Assembly (NCBI RefSeq): GCF_004116405.1
Contig: NZ_SDIC01000005.1
Location: forward strand, 357,580 to 421,579
Origin: Halegenticoccus tardaugens
GTDB lineage: Archaea; Halobacteriota; Halobacteria; Halobacteriales; Haloferacaceae
DNA: 64,000 nucleotides
Direction: 5' to 3'
Shown here: piece after piece, positions 37,733 to 46,479 of the stretch
How the letters are laid out: each line of letters begins with the position of its first letter
How positions within the stretch are numbered: the first letter of the stretch is position 1
Notes under the pieces: generated by a model
Told to the model about the DNA's origin: nothing
Database searches by the model: none
The model's input: only the letters and a program-made list of their open reading frames with translations
Position numbers and translations under genes: made by a program

Positions 37733-37864
37733 GTGACGAACATCCACATCGAAGTGCCGGACGAGGAACAGTACGAGCGGCTAAAAGACGTGAAGAACAA
37801 GTACGGGCTAACGTGGCGCGGGATGCTTGTCCACGCGGCCGACGACTTGGATACCCCGGACTGA
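37733..37864 (+). CDS. Small RHH protein divergent from tnpB, second copy
   Basis: A 43-residue protein starting GTG at 37733: VTNIHIEVPDEEQYERLKDV, then GLTWRGMLVHAADDLDTPD. It is homologous to 18309-18446, with the same strand-helix-helix plan and TWRGML motif. GTG is chosen because no ATG precedes the strand and the homologue starts at the same position. Confidence 0.7.
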   Translation: MTNIHIEVPDEEQYERLKDVKNKYGLTWRGMLVHAADDLDTPD

Positions 37865-38045
37865 GCGGCGTCGGCGGTTGTGTCCCTGTTGTCGGATTCA
37901 CGCCCGCCGTAAACGGCGGGACTCTCTCCTTGAATCAGGCAGAACTGTTTCTCAGACTCGCGGTCTCGCCGACTGCGTCGGGAGTTCATGCGCGAGCAGT
38001 TGGCTGAAGCCTTCCAGACGGAGTGATAGTTGACCTTGTCGTCTT

Positions 38046-38771
38046 TTCGAGCAACGCGTACCAAGAAATTGCGACACCCCCACCCCGGATTTCAGATGAA
38101 TTCGGCTCCAAGGGAAGTGGAGGGTCGATTCGTGGAGGCTTGTTACTACGGGGGCGAAAGAGGCTAATTTGGCGGTGATTGGGCGTCTCTCGTCTGAATA
38201 GTTGATGTTATTGTTCTCGTGGAAAACGGAGGCTTCCCCGTGTTATTATATAATTAACTGTATAGGTAAAGTAATAGTAGTTGTGAGTTGCTAAGAGTCA
38301 CGGTTTTAACCAATACAGCGAATTTTCACAAAGAAGAGTTCGAGGTCTTAGCCGTCTTTATATACTAACCGTGAGTTTGGCTGATAAGCAGACACCCCCG
38401 TAAATGTTCCGTGCGGTTCCAATCGGCCACTAAACCGAACACCATATTTCAGATGATTTCTCACCCACAACGCCTCTCGCTGCTGTTTCATAGGGTTTCA
38501 TGAGGAAGATCAATATCTCGAAGCCGTTCGAATTCTTCTCTGTGATCGCGTGAATTCATCTGAAATGCGGTGTGGGTCTGTCCAAGTTACCAAATCGTGT
38601 TACAGGAAGCCAAGAATTCATCTGAAGTTCGGTGTGGGTGTGTTCTGTATCTCGTAAACAAGTCACACTATTGTGCGTCTCGCTGAGTTTCTTTGATCCG
38701 CTACCCAGTGTACTAAACGATCATAAACTATCCTGTGGCTATTTAATATACAAGGAGAGAATATTGCCGTA
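38046..38771. other. Intergenic region with inverted-repeat cluster and AT-rich core
   Basis: No gene. It holds four copies of a repeat (next entry) around AT-rich DNA at 38235-38300 with runs of TTATTATATAATTAAC type. Confidence 0.7.
38074..38640. repeat. Four-copy inverted repeat around an AT-rich core
   Basis: Repeat core TTCAGATGAATTC preceded by a CCCACNCCG-type stretch. Forward copies are at about 38074-38103 and 38437-38460; reverse copies are at about 38551-38578 and 38613-38640 (GAATTCATCTGAA then CGGTGTGGGT). The outer left and outer right copies face each other across the AT-rich segment. This is the layout of archaeal origins, but no orc is adjacent. It could alternatively be a partition or regulatory site. 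Confidence 0.65.
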
Positions 38772-38954
38772 ATGAGTATTAGAAGGGGAAATTCGACGAG
38801 TCTATTTTCACGAGCTTTATATATAGTCGTGCCCATCGACAAGTCAGATGAAATCATCTACGAATGCCGAGTATGTGGCACTACTCTCGAGCCAACTCAT
38901 AAACAGTGCATAAATTGTCAATCAGATGACATTGCCCAAATCGACATCTCATAG
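38772..38954 (+). CDS. Small zinc-ribbon protein
   Basis: A 60-residue protein. The C-terminal part YECRVCGTTLEPTHKQCINC has two CxxC pairs 13 residues apart. The N-terminal 25 residues are basic and hydrophobic, so Met may be further inside (for instance the frame from IDKSDEIIY). A family of tiny haloarchaeal CxxC proteins. Function unknown. Confidence 0.55.
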   Translation: MSIRRGNSTSLFSRALYIVVPIDKSDEIIYECRVCGTTLEPTHKQCINCQSDDIAQIDIS

Positions 38955-39078
38955 CTTTTTCCTCCGACTTATATATCTAGAATTAATAGATACCGTATAA
39001 CTCTGTCTGGTTATCCTAAACGCCCTGAACGTACCCAATGAGGGTGATCCATATCGACCGCTACTTCTCAGTTTCCGT

Positions 39079-39744
39079 TTATTCAGAGGAATCATCGAAA
39101 ACGTCGGTGAGGACTGCTCCGATCGCGCGGCGTAACCGCTCGGAGAATGCTTGACTCGAAATTTCAAATTCAGTTGCTAACTCCGTCTGTGTGACCTTTC
39201 GGGGGACTTCAAAGTATCCGCGATCAACCGCTGCTTTCAAGGCAGTAAATTGATTCTCAGACAACCGACCTAGGAGCGTTTGCGGTTGTTCGCCTGTCTG
39301 TGAGTGGATCGTATGAATATGAAGCGAGGCCTCCTGCTCTTGGAGTTCGTCATGGATAATCGAAAGAGCAGAGCGATCAAGAGCTCGTACCTTGAATTCC
39401 CACCCGTTCTCAGTGATCGTGCCACGAACGAGAAGCGTATCGTGATCGTAGAACAATGTTGCAAAGAGGTCCTCGAGGTCATCCCGCGGGAAATCCGCTC
39501 GATAAAGCCGTTTTGAACCCTGTGTGTCAAGGAGAGTTAGTTTCTCAACAGTTGGATCATCCTCGACTCGCGCTTCAAAGTGATCGAAATCGGGCTCATC
39601 TCCCGTGGCCCAGACAAGGAGTTTCGCTGATGGCTCCCCAACAAATGGGAACTGTCCAGGATCAATCGTGAGAATGAGACCGGGCGTGTTCGAAAGTGTT
39701 TGTTTAAGCAGCGGCAATTTCACGGTGAATGTGGCTGTGATCAT
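39079..39744 (-). CDS. Bat-type HTH transcriptional regulator
   Basis: A 221-residue protein. The C-terminal HTH_10 domain (LLGRLSENQFTALKAAVDRGYFEVPRKVTQ, split by eye) has the bacterio-opsin activator signature GYFEVPR and SSQAFSERLRRAI. The N-terminal 140 residues are a beta-rich sensor-like domain (TATFTVKLPLLKQTLSNTPG) without PAS or GAF motifs. Single gene, opposite to a small zinc protein. Target and signal are unknown. Confidence 0.9.
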   Translation of the reverse strand: MITATFTVKLPLLKQTLSNTPGLILTIDPGQFPFVGEPSAKLLVWATGDEPDFDHFEARVEDDPTVEKLTLLDTQGSKRLYRADFPRDDLEDLFATLFYDHDTLLVRGTITENGWEFKVRALDRSALSIIHDELQEQEASLHIHTIHSQTGEQPQTLLGRLSENQFTALKAAVDRGYFEVPRKVTQTELATEFEISSQAFSERLRRAIGAVLTDVFDDSSE

Positions 39745-39938
39745 TATTTAATAATTTATCATATTTGGACTGTGCTATGCTATCAATGGGCACGCTAACG
39801 CTCGCATTACACTTAAAAGGCCGGGATTCAAAAGGTGATAGCCATCTGCACTCTCTGCATGAGAATCATCGTTAGTGAAGTACCGCGGGTCTGGTGACCC
39901 GTGAAACTCTCGCTGCTTTTTCTTTAGTCTAAAATGAA

Positions 39939-41660
39939 CTACATTGTCCAAGCATCTTGCCATGACGTTCCGTTGTAAATTCGTTTCCCTCGAGCCCCCG
40001 TTTCCGTGTTAGTCCCATCATCGAGATATTCGGTCCCATTCTCAGGATTTGTTGGAACGACAGGTGAGTAATCAGCTCCATTTTTGGCCTCGTTGTGAAG
40101 CGTCCGTACGTATTTCCGGATATTAGCATCAGTGGCAAAGACAATGTCTTTGAAAGCATTGTTTTTGAAATAGTTGTTTCGAACAATCGAATTACCGCTG
40201 TACTCTGTTGCCGTATTTTCGAACTTCAGACCAGCATTAGCCGTGTTCTTGAACCGACAATTTTCAATGATCAAATCCTCGAAATTTGCGGAGGTGGCAA
40301 CTCTCTCCATGGATAATGCAACTTCTCGGTGGTTAGCGTCGAATACGCAATCAGTAATGGAGAGGTCACTAACTGTCCCGCCGCGAACTTGCAGCCCTCT
40401 GTCGCGTCCATTATACACTCTACAATCAGCGACCGTCACGTCCTTCAGCGTCGCAGCCCCAGCGTTAATGAGAATCCCAACGCCCGAAGCAGCTCTAACT
40501 TCGCAGTCTACAAGGCGTATGCGCTCGACACTCTGGTGGAATCCTCCAACGGTGAATCCCGTACGGCCGGGCGTGATGACCGTACACCCATCACACCACA
40601 CGTCCGTACATGGCCCATAAGTGGCGATGGTTTGTCCGTGCGTCTTACCCACTTGGAACCCACCAGCTACGGGGTCGATAGCTACACAGTCGATGAATGC
40701 ACAGTCAGTCGCACCGTCTTCAATCTCGAAACAGTCAGTCGTCCAATCACCAGCACGGCGCTTGTTAATGCTGATGCATTCATTAACATAAACGTTACGG
40801 CAATTTACTGAGATTGAAATGTCGTCGTCGCCGCTGGCATCATCCAGAAGACAGTTATCGATACGTCCGACAGTACTGCCGTCACTGGTCTCGATGCCGT
40901 GACGGAAACCTCCAGTGACAGTAACGTTATCAATTCGGAAGCGATCACACCCCGTCGTACCATCTCCCCGACGGGCACCAACTTTGATGCCCATCGAATC
41001 GTGCCGCTCGGTCGTTTGAGCGCGAACGCCCGCGTCTACCTTCAGGTTCCGAATTTCCCAGTCTGTGACATTCGAACACAAGATAGGCGAGGCAAGATCT
41101 GGAACACTGGAATTGGCGTCATAGAAAAGCACCGTTTGGTCGCCCGCGCCTTGGAGGACAACGTTTGATTTCATCGCCAGACAGTAGTCCTCACCGTCGG
41201 CGTCCTGACCTTGGACGGAGAGGTTGTATGTTCCAGGTCCGAATTGGATAACCCCCCCTCCAGCATTACTCACCTCGTCAATAGCTGACTGAATTTCACC
41301 AGTCGTCATAGATGGCTTGACGATGCGCTCAAAAGCGTTGTAGAGCCGTTCCGTGTTTATCGATGGAAGGGGCCCGTTGGGCGATCCCATCGGAGGACGA
41401 ATTACTCCACCGTTTTCATCCTTGACGCCGATTTCGCCATCATCGGTCAGCCAGTACAGTTCGCCTGCCTGCATAGCACTGTCATCGAACCCACTCTTCG
41501 GTGCAGTGGTATAATGATCGCGCGTGTACTGTTGGGTGAGCGCTCTCATACGCTCCTCGACGTGACTATCTCCGTTTTCAATACTTTGGCGCTGACCTAC
41601 GGTGATCCCTGAACCCCCGGCGACTACGCCCATCACCTTGAGAAGTTTCCGACGAGTCAT
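39939..41660 (-). CDS. Tat-exported parallel beta-helix protein, pectate-lyase-like
   Basis: About 573 residues from the ATG at 41660, which gives the Tat signal MTRRKLLKVMGVVAGGSG. After a linker it has an LYNAFERIVKPSMTTGEIQSA segment and then multiple 20-30-residue coils of beta-helix type (VQFGPGTYNLSV-like start, VIENCRFKN, ISINCRN...). Such proteins are secreted polysaccharide lyases or epimerases, or surface adhesins. I see no catalytic residues I can name. A related architecture occurs at 53979-55577. Earlier start at 41705 would bury the signal. Mild signs of phage tail-spike similarity. Confidence 0.8.
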   Translation of the reverse strand: MTRRKLLKVMGVVAGGSGITVGQRQSIENGDSHVEERMRALTQQYTRDHYTTAPKSGFDDSAMQAGELYWLTDDGEIGVKDENGGVIRPPMGSPNGPLPSINTERLYNAFERIVKPSMTTGEIQSAIDEVSNAGGGVIQFGPGTYNLSVQGQDADGEDYCLAMKSNVVLQGAGDQTVLFYDANSSVPDLASPILCSNVTDWEIRNLKVDAGVRAQTTERHDSMGIKVGARRGDGTTGCDRFRIDNVTVTGGFRHGIETSDGSTVGRIDNCLLDDASGDDDISISVNCRNVYVNECISINKRRAGDWTTDCFEIEDGATDCAFIDCVAIDPVAGGFQVGKTHGQTIATYGPCTDVWCDGCTVITPGRTGFTVGGFHQSVERIRLVDCEVRAASGVGILINAGAATLKDVTVADCRVYNGRDRGLQVRGGTVSDLSITDCVFDANHREVALSMERVATSANFEDLIIENCRFKNTANAGLKFENTATEYSGNSIVRNNYFKNNAFKDIVFATDANIRKYVRTLHNEAKNGADYSPVVPTNPENGTEYLDDGTNTETGARGKRIYNGTSWQDAWTM

Positions 41661-41705
41661 GCGAACGCAGTCGAACAGGAAGCCATCGACACAATATTCG
41701 GCCAT

Positions 41706-42569
41706 ACTATATTGTGTTTTTTCTACTGGTAAAAATTTAACCTTCTATTATAGAATAAAATTCTGTACTGTTACGTGATCAGTTATCCGGACAAAAAAAC
41801 ATAGGAGACTGTGTTCATTCAAAGAACAAGTAATTTACGGATCGATCGGCAGACAACTCGGAAAATCACTCACCATCTCCTTGGAAGCCCTCACCGGGTG
41901 GGAAGTGAGACACGAGAGCGCACGAGCGCACGCGGTACTGCTTCACTCCACGGGAAAACGGCGGTCAAAGTCGGTACACTTTCGTACTCGGCTGTCCACG
42001 ACGATCGTCGTTGAAATGAAATTGATGTCTGTTGTACAAACCACAGAACGTGGGAGAACAGATCCGTCGACTGAGGTTTCTCGCTCGACTGTCCGAGAAA
42101 CAGCGGTCATTCGGAAGCGGCTTCCTTGTTGATGAACTAGTTGGCCGCTTTCCATAGCGCGGTACGATCAGAGCGGTCGCTTAGACTACGTCGACTGGAA
42201 TCCGATCGAGAGATACCCTTTACGTCTGTTCCGCCGATTGGTAGTCACATCCTCAGATCGCTCGCGGGTGATAGTGAGAAGCACGTCGTCGATCGGATAC
42301 TTAAGCCAGTCACAGTAATGTCGACGTTACGGGCCGTGAAGGAGTACTTCAACGATGACATCCTGAATGCGGACGACGCCACAATGATTTGTCTGTTGGT
42401 CACGAGAGTCGCTTGTATTACCCCTCATCAACGATTTGTTAAACTACTCGGATGGTTACTGTTTAATCGGCTACTAAATACCCAGTCAGGAGTTCATCTT
42501 TGGCAATCATTCGCGCCGACGTCACGGAACATCGACATGCCATACTTTGGACGAAGAATCGGAGATCCG
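41706..42569. other. Long stretch without a confident gene
   Basis: AT-rich to 41830, then GC-mixed. A plus frame includes MSTLRAVKEYFNDDILNADDATMICLL near 42318 but no family is recognised. It may be a decayed gene. Confidence 0.4.
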
Positions 42570-45500
42570 TCATTCGCGTGCGCGATCAGACGTAGAAGGA
42601 ACGTCGCTCTCCGAGGTTCGCTCTGTCGTTGGCGGTTCGACGTTCGAATCCGTCAACAACCGCGTTGGCGCGCTCTCCAAGGCGGGGAGCAGCGCGATCA
42701 GGGCGCTCACGAGCGCCAGCAGGACCGACCCGGCGATGATCCCGACGACGACGATCGGTGAGACGACGAGCGAGACGCGAATCCCAAAGACAGTGAGGAG
42801 GTCCGTCGCGACCAGCGCCCGAGTCAGGAGAAGCGTCGTCGCGGTAGCGATGATCGCCGCCGGAACCGAGAGCCGACAGACGTCCAAGAGAACCGTTTTC
42901 AGGATCCACGTCGGATCCGCACCCGTCGCCCGGTAGATGCCGATTGTTCGTCGTCGAGCGTGGACTGCCTGGGCGAACGTCGCCGTCGTGCTTCCAATCG
43001 TCGTCAGTCCCGCCAGGACGACCATCGCCGCTAGCAGGACCTGGATGTTGCCGAAGACGCTCTCGATTGCGCGCCCCACGCCGGTTCCGGGCGAGAACTC
43101 GGCGTCGCTCGCCATCGTCGAGAAGACGCGGTCGTCGCCGACGACCGTGTACTGCTCTTGGGCGATGGTTTCGCCGTCCGAAACCACTTGAACGGTGTAG
43201 TCGCCGGGCGAAGTTCTGTCGTCGGAGGCCCCGCCGAGCGTCTTTTCGGAAGAGACGGCTTCAGTCGCGTTGAGCGTGACGGTCTGCGTCTCCGTCTCCG
43301 TGGGCGAAACGACGCTCACGTCCCGCGTGAGTTCTTCCGCCCAGGGATTTACGAGCGTGACGTTCACCTGCGGCCGAGTGAGAACGCTTGCTTCCTCCGG
43401 GGAGATCTCCACTTCCGAGGAGAGCTGTCGCGTCGCGCCGTCGACCACGCGCATCCGGTGGGTCGCTTCCGGACGGTCGCTTTTCGTCGCGGTGATCGCG
43501 TACTCGCCCTCCTCTTCCGGAAGGGTCACGAGAGTGGCGCCCCGATCGTCGGTTTCGAACGTCCGATTGCCTACTTCGACGGTGGCGCCTCGAACGGGCT
43601 CTCCCGAGACCGATTCCACGAGGACGACCAGCCTCGCCCCCGGCGGGCCGCGCTCAGGGTATCCATCCGGAATGACGAGCGCGTCAGCCGGGAGGACGGT
43701 AACGTTCTCGGAGTAGGAACCCGCCGACACCCGCCGCTCGCCGGGTGCGGGCGCGGGAACCTGCAACGTGACGCTGGTCTCTTCGTTAGGCCCGAGCGTC
43801 ACCCGTTTCGTGTGCGTGTCGCCGCCGACCCGGACGGCGATCTCTTTGCTCTCGCGCCGCGACTCGAAGTTCCGCACGTCGACCGTGACGTTGAGCGTCT
43901 CGTTTTCGGCGATCGGCGAGGGGGTCGAAAGTCCGGTCACGGCGACCCCATCGTCGGTGCCAGCGCTCGGCGTCTCGTTGAGCGTCCCCCCGGAGGTCGT
44001 GATGAGGTGGACCGTGCCGGGTTCCAGCGAGAGGTGGTGAGCGGTGTCGAGGGGGACGACGAGCTGGTCGTCGAGCGTGTCGGGCGCATCGAATCGCCCG
44101 ACAACGGTCACCTGCGTGACGCTCGGGCTCGTACTGCCGCCGAGCGTCACCGTGTCGCCAACCTCCAGGCCGAGCGTCTTCGCGAGATCCGACCCGACGA
44201 CGGCCTCGCCCGGGGTCGCCGGCTCGCGACCCTGGACGAGCCTTGCATCCGAGACCGACGCGAACGCGGAGTAGTTCGCCCCGCGAGCCATGTACGGGCG
44301 GCCGTCTTTGACCTGCGTGACGATAATCTCGGGGCTCGCTTCGATCCCCTGCGACCGCAGCACGGAGGCGTAGCCGACGTCGACGCGGCTGTTTATCGGA
44401 TGTGCCGCCCCTGCCTCCGTGACCGTTCCGGTGTCGGTCGTCGTGAGCGGCGCGATCGTCCCGCCGATCGAGGCGGTCAGCACGACGATGAGCGCGAACA
44501 CGGTGAGAGTCGTCGCCGTCGGAACCAGCGTCCGCCACCCGAGCAGACGCGGCGTGAACGCCGCCCGAATCCCCGAGTCGTCGCCCCGTGTCCGCCGGCG
44601 AGGCTTATCATTTTCATTTGACCTTCCGAGCGTCGATGGCGGACACGTCGTCGCCGGACGCGCGGCCAGCACGCCCGCCAGCACACCGACCGAGACGAGC
44701 GAGACGAGTAGCGGGAGCACCACCTGGAGGACCTCGGACGTCACCGCCACGTCCATCGAGATCGGGAACCCCGCGTAGATCGCGGCGTTGATCGTCGCGC
44801 TCGTGACGACGATCCCGAGCGCGTAGCCGAGCACGACGCCGACGAGGGCGAGCGATCCGGCCCGAAGCCCGAACAGCGCTAGGACCGTCCGAGGGGATGC
44901 GCCCGTCGACCGGACGACCTTGATGGTCTGGAGCCGCTCTCTGACGCTCATGCGCGTGACGTTGTAGATGACGACGAGGACGAGCACCGCCCCACCGGCG
45001 GCCGCGAGAACCAGCAATCGGAGCACCTGGTTCAGCCCCGCAAGGAGGAACAAGAGCGCGGACACGATCGGGGTTCCCGTCGCCGGGACCTGCCCGGACG
45101 GTCCGCCCGAACCGCCGTCCGACGAGACCACGAGCGCGCCCGTCGGCCCGAGATCTCGAACCGCGGTGGCGTTCGCCGCGTACCACGATGGGGGGAACAG
45201 CGAGCCGTTCGTCGCGTGCGGGTGAATCGTAACGGTCGTCGCCCCGTCCGGTCCGGCGAGCCGCTGGCGCGTCGGCTGGGAGACCGGACCCTGGACGCTT
45301 CGATCCGCCGTTGGTGTCGGGAGGTTCGCCTCGTCCCATGGAACGGAGGCGTCGGCGACGGTCGGCGGGGCGTCGGGGGGAACGCCGACGACGCGATGTT
45401 CGTTGCCGTCCCCGTCTGTGACCGTGGTGACTGGGAAGACGAACGCCGACTCGGGGGCCTCAGTCTCCGCCTCTTCGTACGAGTCGTACTCGCTGACGGT

Positions 45501-45662
45501 CGTCGAAACGGTGAGGTCGTCGCCGATCGTCGTCGTGTACGCGCCGGCGGTGAGCAGAAGCAGCGCCGTTCCGACGAGAAACGCCGTCGTCACCGCGACG
45601 ACGACGACGGTGAGACGGTCGCGTCGCGACCACTGCGTGAGGAGGGATCGCCGGTAACTCAC
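42570..45662 (-). CDS. FtsX/MacB-type ABC transporter permease with large external domain
   Basis: A 1030-residue permease. An N-terminal membrane helix (VVVVAVTTAFLVGTALLLL) and FtsX cores (SMRERLQTIKVVRSTGASPRTVL-type loop, then LGYALGIVV) frame the protein; the last FtsX core is near 870-1010. Between are an MacB-like extracellular part (AVVGSDLAKTLGLEVGDTVTLGG) and CARDB/carboxypeptidase-regulatory-like beta domains (NRTFETDDRGATLVTLPEEEGEYAITA). Substrates of such exporters are surface lipoproteins, peptides or cell-wall ligands. Downstream in the operon of the ATPase at 45733-46440. A paralogue of similar design is at 48183-51203. Confidence 0.88.
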   Translation of the reverse strand: MSYRRSLLTQWSRRDRLTVVVVAVTTAFLVGTALLLLTAGAYTTTIGDDLTVSTTVSEYDSYEEAETEAPESAFVFPVTTVTDGDGNEHRVVGVPPDAPPTVADASVPWDEANLPTPTADRSVQGPVSQPTRQRLAGPDGATTVTIHPHATNGSLFPPSWYAANATAVRDLGPTGALVVSSDGGSGGPSGQVPATGTPIVSALLFLLAGLNQVLRLLVLAAAGGAVLVLVVIYNVTRMSVRERLQTIKVVRSTGASPRTVLALFGLRAGSLALVGVVLGYALGIVVTSATINAAIYAGFPISMDVAVTSEVLQVVLPLLVSLVSVGVLAGVLAARPATTCPPSTLGRSNENDKPRRRTRGDDSGIRAAFTPRLLGWRTLVPTATTLTVFALIVVLTASIGGTIAPLTTTDTGTVTEAGAAHPINSRVDVGYASVLRSQGIEASPEIIVTQVKDGRPYMARGANYSAFASVSDARLVQGREPATPGEAVVGSDLAKTLGLEVGDTVTLGGSTSPSVTQVTVVGRFDAPDTLDDQLVVPLDTAHHLSLEPGTVHLITTSGGTLNETPSAGTDDGVAVTGLSTPSPIAENETLNVTVDVRNFESRRESKEIAVRVGGDTHTKRVTLGPNEETSVTLQVPAPAPGERRVSAGSYSENVTVLPADALVIPDGYPERGPPGARLVVLVESVSGEPVRGATVEVGNRTFETDDRGATLVTLPEEEGEYAITATKSDRPEATHRMRVVDGATRQLSSEVEISPEEASVLTRPQVNVTLVNPWAEELTRDVSVVSPTETETQTVTLNATEAVSSEKTLGGASDDRTSPGDYTVQVVSDGETIAQEQYTVVGDDRVFSTMASDAEFSPGTGVGRAIESVFGNIQVLLAAMVVLAGLTTIGSTTATFAQAVHARRRTIGIYRATGADPTWILKTVLLDVCRLSVPAAIIATATTLLLTRALVATDLLTVFGIRVSLVVSPIVVVGIIAGSVLLALVSALIALLPALESAPTRLLTDSNVEPPTTERTSESDVPSTSDRARE

Positions 45663-45732
45663 CGGCGATCACCTCGCGTCGGTGAGTGTCCGGAAGGACG
45701 AAGCGGGGAGCGTTTCGCTGGCAAGTGTGGAG

Positions 45733-46440
45733 CTAGGGGCGTTTTTGCGGGGAGTCGACTCGGTTCACCGTCGCGTACGCGGGACCCTCGACGATCTGCC
45801 CGTCTGCAAGGGAGACCACCTCGTCGAAGCGGGAAGTGAGCTGGTGGTCGTGGCTGATGACGACGAGCGCCGTGTCGGCCGTCTCCCGCATGCTGAACAG
45901 GAGGTCGATCACGCGGTCCGTGGTTTCCGGGTCGAGCTGGCCGGTCGGTTCGTCCGCGAGGATGAGCTCCGGACGGTTGGTGAGCGCCCTGGCGATCGCG
46001 ACCCGCTGTTTCTCCCCGCCGCTGAGCGTCGCCGGGTACTGCTCGGCGAGGCCGACGATGTCGAGTGCCTCGAAGAGCGTGTCCAGCCACTCGTCGTCCC
46101 GCTCACCGGCGTGCTCCTGGGGCATCGCGGCGTTCTCGCGCGCGGTGAGATCGGCGATGAGCTGGAAGTTCTGAAACACGAACCCAATGGTGTCGCGCCT
46201 GAGCCGAGCGCGCTCGCGCTCGGACAGCTGACTCGCGTCCCTCCCGGAGACGAAAAGCGAGCCGCTCGCCGGCGCTTCAAGCAAACCCAGCACGTTGAAA
46301 AGCGTCGTCTTCCCGGCTCCGCTCGGTCCCTGGACGAGCATGTGAGCGTCAGCCGGAACGGCGAGCGAGAGGCCGTCGAGGATGGCGCGGTCCCCCCGCT
46401 CGACGGTGAGATCCGTCCCCCGAAGTACAGGCTCCGTCAT
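45733..46440 (-). CDS. ABC transporter ATP-binding protein (LolD/MacB type)
   Basis: A 235-residue ATPase. Walker A GPSGAGKTT, Q-loop FQNFQLI, signature LSGGEKQRVAIA and Walker B LILADEPTG are all intact. It would energise one or both FtsX-type permeases in the cluster. It lies 71 bp before the permease at 42570-45662 and 40 bp after the GT-C-like gene, all on the minus strand. One ATPase for two giant permeases suggests that they form a heterodimer. Confidence 0.95.
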   Translation of the reverse strand: MTEPVLRGTDLTVERGDRAILDGLSLAVPADAHMLVQGPSGAGKTTLFNVLGLLEAPASGSLFVSGRDASQLSERERARLRRDTIGFVFQNFQLIADLTARENAAMPQEHAGERDDEWLDTLFEALDIVGLAEQYPATLSGGEKQRVAIARALTNRPELILADEPTGQLDPETTDRVIDLLFSMRETADTALVVISHDHQLTSRFDEVVSLADGQIVEGPAYATVNRVDSPQKRP

Positions 46441-46479
46441 TGATGATCGAGTGTAAGTTTTACAGGTGGAAAAGTAAGA

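Larger units (their letters stand above)
36347..37925 (-). mobile_element. TnpB element of the RuvC-II-Glu-less family, copy B
   Basis: Read on the minus strand, the right end is the CCCCGGCGTTTACGCCGGGG hairpin with GAGGATGTCA closing at 36347; the left end is a GCCGTTTACGGC-type hairpin at about 37903-37920. The host frame continues on both sides: EDVEEIATEQGN upstream of 36347 joins QAELFLRLAVSPTASG beyond 37925 in one phase, suggesting insertion into an unidentified gene without target duplication. The bases 36327-36346 would be its guide. Confidence 0.7.

Noticed and set aside
42141..42761. A 206-residue plus-strand gene.
   Set aside because: Its 3' third runs antisense through the permease at 42570. 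The remainder has no recognisable motif.
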